Shown piece after piece: positions 42,361 to 50,642 of a DNA stretch of 64,000 nt; the stretch's first letter is position 1; each line of letters opens with the position of its first letter. This stretch comes from Patulibacter minatonensis DSM 18081 (GTDB lineage: Bacteria; Actinomycetota; Thermoleophilia; Solirubrobacterales; Solirubrobacteraceae). The position numbers and the translations under genes are program-made. The stretch lies in the NCBI RefSeq assembly GCF_000519325.1, contig NZ_KI912613.1:585836-649835 (forward strand). Direction: 5' to 3'. Below the pieces are notes generated by a model. The model did not search any database. It had not been told where the DNA came from and worked only from the letters and a program-made list of their open reading frames with translations.

Positions 42361-45300
42361 TCAGACTTCCTCGACGGGCCCCGTCTGCGCGAGCACGTCG
42401 GCATCGTCCGCCCGCCTCAGCGGCTCGCGGACGTCGGTCAGGACCTGGCTCAGGGAGACCTCCAGGAGGTCGCGGATCTCCCACGAGCGGGGGATCGTGA
42501 GCGTCGTGGGGATCGTGACCCGCATCGCGGAGTACTTCGCGTGAGTCGCGGCCCGGATGCGCTCGATCTCCGTCGTCACGGCCGCCAGCCGGGCCTCCGA
42601 GGAGTCGTCGGCCGTGCCGGCCGCCGCGACGGGCGGCACGGGCGGCGCGGGCGCCCCCGGATCGGCGATCTCGAGCGTCCCGTGCTCGATCCAGCGGCGC
42701 AGCGCTCCGTGCGGCACGCCGAGGTCCTGGTCCACCGACCCGAGCTCGATCAGGCGCATGTAGGCCCGCAGCTGCTCGCTCTCGCCGTTCCCGAAGACCA
42801 CCATCGCGAGGGGCAGCGTCTCCAGCAGCGCCGGCAGGACCTGGCCGTGCGCGTTGACCTCCATCGTGCCGCCGAGGGAGTCGTGCTCGACGCCCAGGAG
42901 GTACCGCGGGAACCGCAGCGAGCCGGTCGGCGACCAGACGGCGAGCGGCGACTCGCTCCAGCGGCCGCGGAGGGTCCCGACCTGGCCGAGGACGCGCGCG
43001 ATGAACCAGCCCTTCACCAGCGCCTGCTGCCGGGCGGGCGACAGCGGCACGAACGACGGCAGCGGCCGGGCACGACGGAACGACCAGAACTGCTCGCGCA
43101 TGCCCTTGTCGGTCTGGGCGTTCCAGGCGGCCTGGATCGGCTTCGTCACCGAGTCGATCACGATCGGGTGCACCGCCTGCCCGAGGAACGACATGAGCTC
43201 GACCGAGGACACCGCGGCGTTCGGGTCGAACGCCCGTCGGGCGTCGTCCGCGGTCGCCCCGCCCTGGACCAGCGCGTCGTGCACCGGATCGTGGGCCCGG
43301 TGGCCGTCGGCAACCGGGATCGGGCTGATCAGCAGACTGGCCCCCGGGACCGGGCGTCCGTGCACGGCGTGGAACGCCTCGGCGTTCAGGCTCGCGAGCG
43401 GGGCGCAGGCCTTCGTCGCCTGGCCCATGAGGTCCACGAAGCGCTGGGCCCGGGCCGCCGCGTCGGGATCGTTCGCGTCCAGCCACGCGGGCAGCGTCTG
43501 CCGGACGCGGTCGGACAACGCTCCGCGGCGCTCGGCGACCCAGGACGTCGCGACCCGCAGCACGGCCCGCGGCTCGACCTCGACGCGGAAGAGCGCCGGC
43601 GCCGGCGCGAGTCCCGGCTGCCGGGCCTCGGAGAGCGTCGGGATCCACGGCTGCAGCGTCGAGATGAGGCGCTGGGCGTCGCTCGGGCGGTCGTCGACGC
43701 GGATCGAGTCCCACCCGTTGGTGATGACCTCCTCGAGCGCGGCGGCCTGCGCCGCCTGCGGAGCCGCGCCGTCGAAGATGCCCTGGAGCAGGGCGTCGAG
43801 CTCGCCCGGGAACTCGGCGGCGGGGTAGAGGAGCAGCGTGTTCGGGGCCGGGAGGAGGTGCCGCGCGACGTCGTGGCCCGACCAGGACGCCACGAGCGCG
43901 CTGTCGGCCCGCGCGAGCGTCTGCTCGAGGGCACCCCGCGCGCTCACGAGCGCCTGTCGGAGGCCGGGGAGCACCTCTGCGACGAACCGGCGGATCAGAT
44001 CGGCGGTGCGGTCCTCGTACCGGCCCTCGGCGCGGCGCTGCAACGTCTTGCGGCGGAGCTTCACGTTGTCGGCGACCGCCTGGTGTCCGGCGCCGACGAC
44101 CCGTGCCCGGACGGTGCGCAGGAGCTGGAGGGCGCGCTTCGTCTGGCCGGCCTCGTCGCCCCGCCGGAGCTCGGCGTCGTGCGCGAGCTCGTCCGCCGCC
44201 GCGAGCAGCTGCTCGGAGAGCTCGTCGACCAGCCCGATGGCGGTGGGCAGGCCGTAGAGCCCGACGTACCTCGCGGTCGCCTCCGCCAGTCGCGGCTGGA
44301 TGTCGGTGGCCCACCGCAGGGCGTTCTGCTCGAAGTGGGCGTCGGCGCTCGCGAAGAACGTCGCACCGAACGAGCTGAACGCCACGGTCAGCCGCTCGTT
44401 CCACTCCGCGGGCTTCGCCTCGAGGCGCCCGAGGTCGTCCCGGACCTTCGTGACGACCTCGTCGAGCTCCTTCCCGAGGGTCGGCCCGTGACGCAACGCG
44501 TCGATGATCTGGTTGTCGTCCTTGCCCAGCTCGGCCAGTCCGGCCGCCTCGAAGTAGCTGTCCTTGACCGCCTCGATCCGCTCGGCCAGGAGCGCATCGT
44601 CGCTGCGCCGCTCACGTTGCTCCCGCGAGACGCCCTCCAGGTGGCCCGCGGTCAGGCGGTCGAGGGCCTGCTTCGCCAGGCGCTCGGACGCGTACTGGGC
44701 GAACAGGTCGTTGCCGAGCGACACCGAGGCGAAGCCGATCGAGGACGCGGGGCGCGACGACGCCGCCGGCTCGGCGAGCAGGAAGCTCTCCGCGGTCGTC
44801 GTCCCGCTCTTGTTCGCCTGGAGGTACTTGTCGAACGCCTCCTGCACCGGCCCGACGGTCAGGAGCGCCGCCAGCGCCTGCCCGATCGACCGGTAGACGT
44901 CCCGGGAGTCCGTGAACGTCACGTTCTCGCTCTTCGCGCCGATGAAGAAGTTCGTCACCGCGACCCGCCGGCCCGCGAGCTGACCGACGCCTCCCGCCGC
45001 GCGGTGGGGGGCGGACTCGGTCTGGGAGACCTCGCCCTCGTGGTCGTAGGCGCTCAGCAGCTCCGAGAGTGCCGCGAGACTGTTGGGCTCGGTGCCGACC
45101 TTCATCCCCGCGGGCAGGTGTTCGAAGAGCTCGGCCGTGTAGAGGACCGTGACGAGCTCCTCACGCAGCTGCGTCGCGACGCTCATCCGCTGGATGTGCT
45201 CGAGGACGTCGAGGAACGCGCCCGACCCCGACCCGCCGGCCAGCGACGAGATCACGATGATCTTCGGCTTCGAGACCTGCGTCGCCGACGGCTCCGACCC

Positions 45301-45777
45301 GCCGAGGTGGCTGTTCAGCGACGCGAGCTGCTCGACCGCACCCGGTGCCGTGAGGACGGCGACCTCGCGGGCGATCGCCGCGCCGATCTGCGCGAGCTCG
45401 GTGAGCACGGTGACGCGACCCACGGCGCGCCGCTGCCCGGCGCCGCGGTGCGGGGCCGGGTGGTCGCCGTTCGGGTCCGGCCGCCAGCCGACCATCGCCG
45501 GGAGGTGCTCCTCCGCGCTGAGCAGCCGGCGGTCGTAGTCCCGGTAGTCCAGCTTCGTGTCGCCGAGGCCGAGGTAGTCGATGTCGGCATCGGCGGGCAC
45601 GTCGGCCTCGATGACGTCCGTGGCGTTCGGCAGGTCGACGTGCAGGAAGCGCCACGCCTCGGGCATCCCGTCGTCCCAGCCCGCGGCCTTCAGGCGGCGG
45701 TCGAGCTCGCGCCAGGTGTACCGGAGCGTCTTGCCCCCGGAGCCACCGATGCCGATGAGGATGAACTTGTCCAGCAT
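42361..45777 (-). CDS. Tubulin/FtsZ-like GTPase, large
   Basis: 1138 residues. The N-terminus (MLDKFILIGIGGSGGKTLRY) is a nucleotide-binding loop, and residues 174-191 contain ISSLAGGSGSGAFLDV, the tubulin signature (GGGTGSG type), here AGGSGSG at 180-186. Thus residues 1 to about 400 form a tubulin_2-type GTPase. The rest (about 400-1130) is mostly helical with no recognised domain, much longer than FtsZ. FtsZ-like proteins polymerise with GTP; whether this one does is unknown. It is followed at once by the 921-residue membrane protein and preceded (24-bp gap) by the von Willebrand A protein. Confidence 0.85.
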   Translation of the reverse strand: MLDKFILIGIGGSGGKTLRYTWRELDRRLKAAGWDDGMPEAWRFLHVDLPNATDVIEADVPADADIDYLGLGDTKLDYRDYDRRLLSAEEHLPAMVGWRPDPNGDHPAPHRGAGQRRAVGRVTVLTELAQIGAAIAREVAVLTAPGAVEQLASLNSHLGGSEPSATQVSKPKIIVISSLAGGSGSGAFLDVLEHIQRMSVATQLREELVTVLYTAELFEHLPAGMKVGTEPNSLAALSELLSAYDHEGEVSQTESAPHRAAGGVGQLAGRRVAVTNFFIGAKSENVTFTDSRDVYRSIGQALAALLTVGPVQEAFDKYLQANKSGTTTAESFLLAEPAASSRPASSIGFASVSLGNDLFAQYASERLAKQALDRLTAGHLEGVSREQRERRSDDALLAERIEAVKDSYFEAAGLAELGKDDNQIIDALRHGPTLGKELDEVVTKVRDDLGRLEAKPAEWNERLTVAFSSFGATFFASADAHFEQNALRWATDIQPRLAEATARYVGLYGLPTAIGLVDELSEQLLAAADELAHDAELRRGDEAGQTKRALQLLRTVRARVVGAGHQAVADNVKLRRKTLQRRAEGRYEDRTADLIRRFVAEVLPGLRQALVSARGALEQTLARADSALVASWSGHDVARHLLPAPNTLLLYPAAEFPGELDALLQGIFDGAAPQAAQAAALEEVITNGWDSIRVDDRPSDAQRLISTLQPWIPTLSEARQPGLAPAPALFRVEVEPRAVLRVATSWVAERRGALSDRVRQTLPAWLDANDPDAAARAQRFVDLMGQATKACAPLASLNAEAFHAVHGRPVPGASLLISPIPVADGHRAHDPVHDALVQGGATADDARRAFDPNAAVSSVELMSFLGQAVHPIVIDSVTKPIQAAWNAQTDKGMREQFWSFRRARPLPSFVPLSPARQQALVKGWFIARVLGQVGTLRGRWSESPLAVWSPTGSLRFPRYLLGVEHDSLGGTMEVNAHGQVLPALLETLPLAMVVFGNGESEQLRAYMRLIELGSVDQDLGVPHGALRRWIEHGTLEIADPGAPAPPVPPVAAAGTADDSSEARLAAVTTEIERIRAATHAKYSAMRVTIPTTLTIPRSWEIRDLLEVSLSQVLTDVREPLRRADDADVLAQTGPVEEV

Positions 45778-45801
45778 GTCTCGTCCTTCGTCCTTCGTCG
45801 A

Positions 45802-48800
45802 CTACCAGTTCGAGGAGCTGCCGCCAGGTCCCGACGGCTCCTCGTCGTCGCGGCCCGCGAGGTCGTCGTCCGACCCGGTGTCCACCGATCCGGAGGTCCC
45901 GGACCAGTCGTCGTCGGACCCGGAGCCCGACGATGCGGAGCCCCCCGACGACCCGCCCCACTCGTCGTCGGGTCCGTCGTCCGCGAAGCCGTCCCCGCTC
46001 CCGCCGGCGGCGGACTCGTCGTCCGTCCACGGGACGTCCTGCGGTCCGCCGTCGTCCGACCGCCGGAACCGGGCCTTCAGCCGTGCGAGCGGCGACGGTC
46101 GGTCCGCCTCCGCGCGCTGCGCGTCCAGGACCCCGGAGACCGCGGTCCACGTGTGGGTCCCGAGCGCGCCCTCGGCCGCCGTGACGACGTCCGCGGCCGC
46201 GGTGAGCCCGCCGCCGTCGGCGACGAACAGGACGAGCGTGCCCCGGACCTCGTCCGGTTGCGCGGGACCGTCGCCGTCGTCGCCGTAGGCGGCGGCTGCC
46301 TCCTCGGGCCACCGGATGTCCTCGGGCACGAAGAGCCACGACCCGGCGAGCCCGAGCGGGACCTCGTGCGCGACGCCCCCGCGCAACGGGACGACCTCGC
46401 CGGCTCCGGCGAGTCCGCCGACGATCGGCCGACCGTCGCTCGTCGCGACGCCGTACGGCCCGCTGAAGAGCGTCAGGCGCCGGTCCTCCCGCGAGCCGCT
46501 CGCGACGGCGTGCAGCGCGACGGGACCGACCGACAGCTCGCGCACCGCACGGCTCTGACCGGTGTCGGAGAGCAACCCGAAGGCCTCCCAGTCGCGGCGC
46601 AACGGCCCGCGGTCCGTCGACACGTCGGCCGGCCGGACCACCACGTCGTCGACCACCTGCGCCCGCACCCGCTGGGGCGGCGCGAACCGTGCCGAGAGGA
46701 CGTTCAGGACGTGGAGCAGCAGCAGCGGGATCGCGATCCCGAGGAGGGTGAGCACCGACACGATCGCCCACCGCAGCGCGACCTTGGGCTTCGAGTAGAC
46801 CTCGCCGTCGAGTCGCAGCAGGACGCTGCGCGTCTCCCCGCGCTTGAGGTCGCTCTGCAGCGTGATCGGGAGCGTCGCGTCGACCGAGCCGGTGGCGTCG
46901 TCGTCCTTCGTCGTGATGGTCACCCGGACCGTCCGGCGCTGCCCGCGGCCGACCCGTACGCACCCGGTCCCGGCGTCGGTCGCGACGGTCGGGCGGCCGG
47001 GCCCGGACACGCGGGCGGTCCCGAAGGTCACGCACCCGCCGCCCGACGACGAGCCGGTGATCGTGACCATCGCGCCCGCCGTGTCGGCACCCGCGATCGA
47101 CGGCAGGTGCAGCTCGTCCGGCGTCACCACCGGGAAGCCCTGACCCGGGGGGTCGCGTACCGCGAGCTGGAACGAGCCGGTCTGCTGGGCGACCTGCAGG
47201 TCGCGTCCCGAGAACTCGATCGTCGCCTTGAGGAACAGGCGCGCGGCGGCCGAGCTGCCGGGCAGCGACGTCCGCGCGACGAAGAGGCCGCCGGGCTCGG
47301 GCGTCACGGAGACCGGGGACGTCTCGGAGGACTCCGGGTCGGTCACCTCGGCCGTCATCGTCCCCCCGGTGATGAGGGGACCGCCGGTGACCCGGGTGCC
47401 GTCGCGACGCTGGAGCGCGAGCCGCAGCGTCGTCGGCGCGCCACGGACGATCTCCTTCCGTCCGAGGAGGACCGGCGAGACGTCGGCGAACAGCTGGAGC
47501 GTGGACCGCGGCCGGGTGTCGCCGGCGCCGACCGGGGTGAAGCCGTAGGTCCAGCCCCCGATCCAGTCCTCGGACCTCCGGTCGAAGCGTCCTTCGATCT
47601 CCACCGCGCGGCGGCTCACCCAGCGCTGGGTGATCGTCGCACCGTCGAGGCGCTGGGTCGTCGGCCCGCCGAGGCGCAGGTCGAGGCGGTGGCCCCGCGG
47701 CCCGGTGAGCCGGACCGCGACCCCGTCGGCGCCCGTGACGGCGCGCAGGATGAACCGGTCCATCCCCTGAGCGGCGCGGAACTCGCCGTCGCCCTCGGTC
47801 GGGGCGGTGTCCGCGCCCGCGAGGAGATCGCCGAACTTGAAGAAGAGGTCCTGGCTGCCGTCCGCGCCGAGGTACTGCCCGACCTTCGGGGACCTCCGGT
47901 CGCCGCAGGGCGTGCCCGTGCCGTCGGTCATGCCCTCGAGGAACGAGCGGTCGGCCTGGGACAGCCGGCTGGACAGCGCGACCGTGAAGAGCAGCGTCCC
48001 GAAGGTGCCGTCCGTCGCGTACGCGTCCATGAGGCCCCCGGTGCGTCCGCCGGTGCGGCAGAGGTAGTCCTTGCCCGCGCGGACGGCGGCCTCCACCGTG
48101 ACGTCCCGTCCGTCGCCGGTGACGTCGACGCCGGGCGCGTACGAGAGCTGCGTCGGGAGGCCCTGTGCCCTGGCCTTCCGGCCGTTGCGGTCCCGGATGT
48201 CGAACTCGCCGTCCGTGAAGAAGATGACGGCCTGGCACGGGCGCGCCGCGGTCTCCGCCGCCCCGTCGGCACGAGCGAGGTCGGCCGCGCGGCCCTGGAG
48301 GAACCTGCGGGCGCCGGTGAGCGCCAGTGCGTAGTCGGTGTCCTGTCCGGTGTCGGCGTCGGTGTAGAGCCGGCCCGCGGTCTGCAGGACGCCGTCGAGC
48401 GTGCTCGGGTTCAGGGACCGCCACTGGGCGCCGGCCGCCGACGGGTCCGGAACGACCTTGCCGGAGAACCCCGCGAGCAGCACGTCGACCCTCGGCCGGC
48501 GCCGGTCGCTGCCCGACGGGGTGTCCGCGAGCCGCGAGAGCCCCGCCAGCGTCGCCCGCAGGCCCTCGACGCGCTGGGCGTCCGGGTCGGTCGCGGCGAG
48601 GCTCCCCGACTCGTCCATGAGGACGACGACCGACAGCCGACCGCGGGTCTGCACGCACGTCGCGAGCCGGGACGCCGCCGTGTCGCCCGCGGCAGGCGAC
48701 GCCGGACGTCCGCCGCCCTGGGACGCGGTGCGCGCCGGGACGACGGACGGCATCGCCAGCGCGGCGAGCAGGAAGACGATCGTCGCGGCGACCGCGCGCA

Positions 48801-48810
48801 GCGCCCTCAT
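45802..48810 (-). CDS. Secreted/membrane von Willebrand A domain protein
   Basis: 1002 residues. A signal peptide (1-28) leads to an extracytoplasmic vWA domain with the metal site DESGS (Asp66, Ser68, Ser70) and later FFTDGEFD, so it probably binds a protein ligand through Mg2+. Beta-sandwich domains follow (about 330-740). One membrane helix (about 755-785; LRWAIVSVLTLLGIAIPLLL) puts the last 215 residues in the cytosol, ending in an acidic Ser/Gly/Asp tail. It could relay an outside interaction to the tubulin-like GTPase encoded next. Its ATG overlaps the stop of the upstream small protein (ATGA). Confidence 0.85.
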   Translation of the reverse strand: MRALRAVAATIVFLLAALAMPSVVPARTASQGGGRPASPAAGDTAASRLATCVQTRGRLSVVVLMDESGSLAATDPDAQRVEGLRATLAGLSRLADTPSGSDRRRPRVDVLLAGFSGKVVPDPSAAGAQWRSLNPSTLDGVLQTAGRLYTDADTGQDTDYALALTGARRFLQGRAADLARADGAAETAARPCQAVIFFTDGEFDIRDRNGRKARAQGLPTQLSYAPGVDVTGDGRDVTVEAAVRAGKDYLCRTGGRTGGLMDAYATDGTFGTLLFTVALSSRLSQADRSFLEGMTDGTGTPCGDRRSPKVGQYLGADGSQDLFFKFGDLLAGADTAPTEGDGEFRAAQGMDRFILRAVTGADGVAVRLTGPRGHRLDLRLGGPTTQRLDGATITQRWVSRRAVEIEGRFDRRSEDWIGGWTYGFTPVGAGDTRPRSTLQLFADVSPVLLGRKEIVRGAPTTLRLALQRRDGTRVTGGPLITGGTMTAEVTDPESSETSPVSVTPEPGGLFVARTSLPGSSAAARLFLKATIEFSGRDLQVAQQTGSFQLAVRDPPGQGFPVVTPDELHLPSIAGADTAGAMVTITGSSSGGGCVTFGTARVSGPGRPTVATDAGTGCVRVGRGQRRTVRVTITTKDDDATGSVDATLPITLQSDLKRGETRSVLLRLDGEVYSKPKVALRWAIVSVLTLLGIAIPLLLLHVLNVLSARFAPPQRVRAQVVDDVVVRPADVSTDRGPLRRDWEAFGLLSDTGQSRAVRELSVGPVALHAVASGSREDRRLTLFSGPYGVATSDGRPIVGGLAGAGEVVPLRGGVAHEVPLGLAGSWLFVPEDIRWPEEAAAAYGDDGDGPAQPDEVRGTLVLFVADGGGLTAAADVVTAAEGALGTHTWTAVSGVLDAQRAEADRPSPLARLKARFRRSDDGGPQDVPWTDDESAAGGSGDGFADDGPDDEWGGSSGGSASSGSGSDDDWSGTSGSVDTGSDDDLAGRDDEEPSGPGGSSSNW

Positions 48811-49142
48811 CCGTACACCCGTCCGATCAGGTACGCGTGTCCGCCGGCCTGCAGGACCCCGACGACGATGGCGGCCGTCATCGCCCACCGCACGACGGCG
48901 GGCGTCGCCACGCCCGTGGCGGCGACCCGCCGGACGAGCCAGCGGCGGTACAGGGCGACGAGGACGAGCGCCGCGACGCACCCGATGGCGTACCCGGCGA
49001 GGTTGACGCCGAGTCCGCGGCCGCCCGCGAAGGTCGCCAGTCCGACGAGCAGGCTCAGGACGATCGCGACGGGGAACGCGACGGCGGCGGCGCGCGCGCC
49101 GTCACCGGACGTCGTCGTGATGGGGGCGTCGTCGTCGGTCAT
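48807..49142 (-). CDS. Small membrane protein, three predicted helices
   Basis: 111 residues with hydrophobic segments at about 20-40, 45-65 and 80-105 after an acidic N-terminus (MTDDDAPITTTSGDG). No family recognised. ATG 49142 lies 4 bp after the preceding gene and its stop overlaps the vWA start (ATGA), so it belongs to the operon. It is likely a small membrane subunit. Confidence 0.75.
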   Translation of the reverse strand: MTDDDAPITTTSGDGARAAAVAFPVAIVLSLLVGLATFAGGRGLGVNLAGYAIGCVAALVLVALYRRWLVRRVAATGVATPAVVRWAMTAAIVVGVLQAGGHAYLIGRVYG

Positions 49143-49146
49143 CGGG

Positions 49147-49440
49147 TCACCAGTCGGATCCGGAGGAAGGGCGGTCGCCGAGCGGCTCGGGCTCCGCGCG
49201 GTACCGGTCGGACTCGTCGCCGAAGACCGCGGCGGCATCGATCACGCGGCCGCCCCGGGTGGTGACGGCGACGATGGCCCACCCGAACGGTCCGAGGAAC
49301 GCCCCCCACGCCAGGCCGGTCGCCCACGAGCCGCCACGCGACCGCGCCAGGAGCGCGCCGATCCCGCCGAACACGAGGATCCACACGAGGACGAAGAGCA
49401 GCAGGACCTCGGCGAGGACCCCGAAGACCCCCGCGGTCAC
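49147..49440 (-). CDS. Small membrane protein, two predicted helices
   Basis: 97 residues from GTG 49440, which shares GTGA with the upstream stop. Hydrophobic segments at about 5-28 (FGVLAEVLLLFVLVWILVFG) and 38-58 are joined by a short basic loop; the C-terminus is acidic and polar. This resembles short PLDc_N/phospholipase-N-type membrane anchors, but no motif decides. It belongs to the same operon. Confidence 0.7.
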   Translation of the reverse strand: MTAGVFGVLAEVLLLFVLVWILVFGGIGALLARSRGGSWATGLAWGAFLGPFGWAIVAVTTRGGRVIDAAAVFGDESDRYRAEPEPLGDRPSSGSDW

Positions 49441-50471
49441 CACGACGGCTCCCGTCCCGGGGTGCGCGCCCAGATCACGAGCCCGGCGCCGGCTGCGGCC
49501 AGGAGTCCGGCGGCGAACGTCGCGCCGACCGCAGGGCCGATGTCGAACCCCGCCTCGATGCGGTCGAGGGGCACCGACCCGAAGCTCGAGACGTGCAGGT
49601 CCTTCACGCCGACGCGGCCGACCGACGAGGCGGCGACGATGACGATCGCGGACGCGAGCGACAGGAGCCAGCCGGCTCCCGCCGCGAGCAACGGTCCGGT
49701 CGTCCCTCGGTGGACGAGCGTGAGCACCAGACCACCGACGAGCATCCAGACGGCGAAGAGCGTCGTCGGCCCCAGCCACGGGAGCGCCCAGCCGTCCAGG
49801 CTCCCGTCGCTGCCGACGACGGTCGTCCGCAACCAGGGCTCGTAGCGCAGCACGCTGACCGCGACGCAGGAGACGGTGAGGGCGGCGAGACCCACCGTGA
49901 GGGGCCAGTCGATGCGGCGCCACGCGGGTCCGGCGACGTCTGCCGCTCTCGCGGACCCGTGCCAGGTCGCCGAGAGGGTCTCGAGGATGCGGTCCCAGAG
50001 CCGCCGGCTCCCCACGGCGACCGCGAGCGTCGACGCCCCGAACGCGAGCCAGAGGCCGGCGCCGCCGGTCACGTCGACCGAGCTCCTGCGGATCGTGTCG
50101 GGGAGCAGGCCGTTCGGGATCAGCGCGGCGACGCTCTCCACCAGGAGCAGCGCCAAGCCGCACGCGACCGCCACCAGCCCACCGACGAGGAGCACCACGG
50201 GCGGCTGGCCCGGTCCCCGCCCGTCCCGCTGCGCGACCGCGCCCGCGGCGACGATCACCGCGAGGACGATCACGAACACGGACCACCCGGCGCTGGAACT
50301 CAGCGTGAGGGACCACGAGCGGTCCAGCGCCTTGGCCTGGACCCAGGGAAGGAAGGGACTCGACGCGAGCGCGAGCACCGCGACGCCGAGGACGCACAGG
50401 CGGGCGACCTGTCCACTGCGAGTTGCTGGTCGTTCGGCGGAGAAGTCCGTGACTGAAGGGCTTCCCCACAT
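49437..50471 (-). CDS. Polytopic membrane protein, first gene of the tubulin-like operon
   Basis: 344 residues with about eight membrane helices and short loops; an extracytoplasmic loop contains WALPWLGPTTLF. I do not recognise the family. ATG 50471 follows a -10 box (TAAGCT, complement of 50482-50487) by 10 nt. The upstream palindrome at 50517-50532 makes this the likely first gene of a leftward operon of at least six, possibly seven genes to 38489. Confidence 0.75.
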   Translation of the reverse strand: MWGSPSVTDFSAERPATRSGQVARLCVLGVAVLALASSPFLPWVQAKALDRSWSLTLSSSAGWSVFVIVLAVIVAAGAVAQRDGRGPGQPPVVLLVGGLVAVACGLALLLVESVAALIPNGLLPDTIRRSSVDVTGGAGLWLAFGASTLAVAVGSRRLWDRILETLSATWHGSARAADVAGPAWRRIDWPLTVGLAALTVSCVAVSVLRYEPWLRTTVVGSDGSLDGWALPWLGPTTLFAVWMLVGGLVLTLVHRGTTGPLLAAGAGWLLSLASAIVIVAASSVGRVGVKDLHVSSFGSVPLDRIEAGFDIGPAVGATFAAGLLAAAGAGLVIWARTPGREPSW

Positions 50472-50516
50472 GCGCCGGGCCAGCTTACGGCGCAGGATCG
50501 CGCCCGTCGAGAGAGA

Positions 50517-50532
50517 TCCGCCATCTGGCGGA
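50517..50532. promoter_or_regulatory. Island palindrome at the head of the tubulin-like operon
   Basis: TCCGCC-ATCT-GGCGGA, perfect, again preceded by GA. Leftward, TAAGCT (complement of 50482-50487) begins 29 nt after it and is 10 nt before the ATG. It is the rightmost copy found; nothing similar was noticed from 50.6 to 64 kb. Confidence 0.68.
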
Positions 50533-50642
50533 GGGGCCTTGCCGCCAAGGTCGTTCCGAGACGGATCCGGTCGCCTCGGATCGTCGTGGGCGCAGCCCAG
50601 GACGTGCCCCGGCGCCGAGGCCGACATCCGCCGCCGGAGCCG

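Noticed and set aside
42199-49845. 2548-residue open frame on the plus strand
   Set aside because: It is a high-G+C antisense shadow of the tubulin-like and vWA genes: Arg/Asp/Gly-rich without domains, while the minus strand has clear motifs.
18415-50532. Integrative element bounded by the tRNA-Arg 3' end
   Set aside because: No direct repeat of the tRNA 3' end, integrase or excisionase was found in the window.
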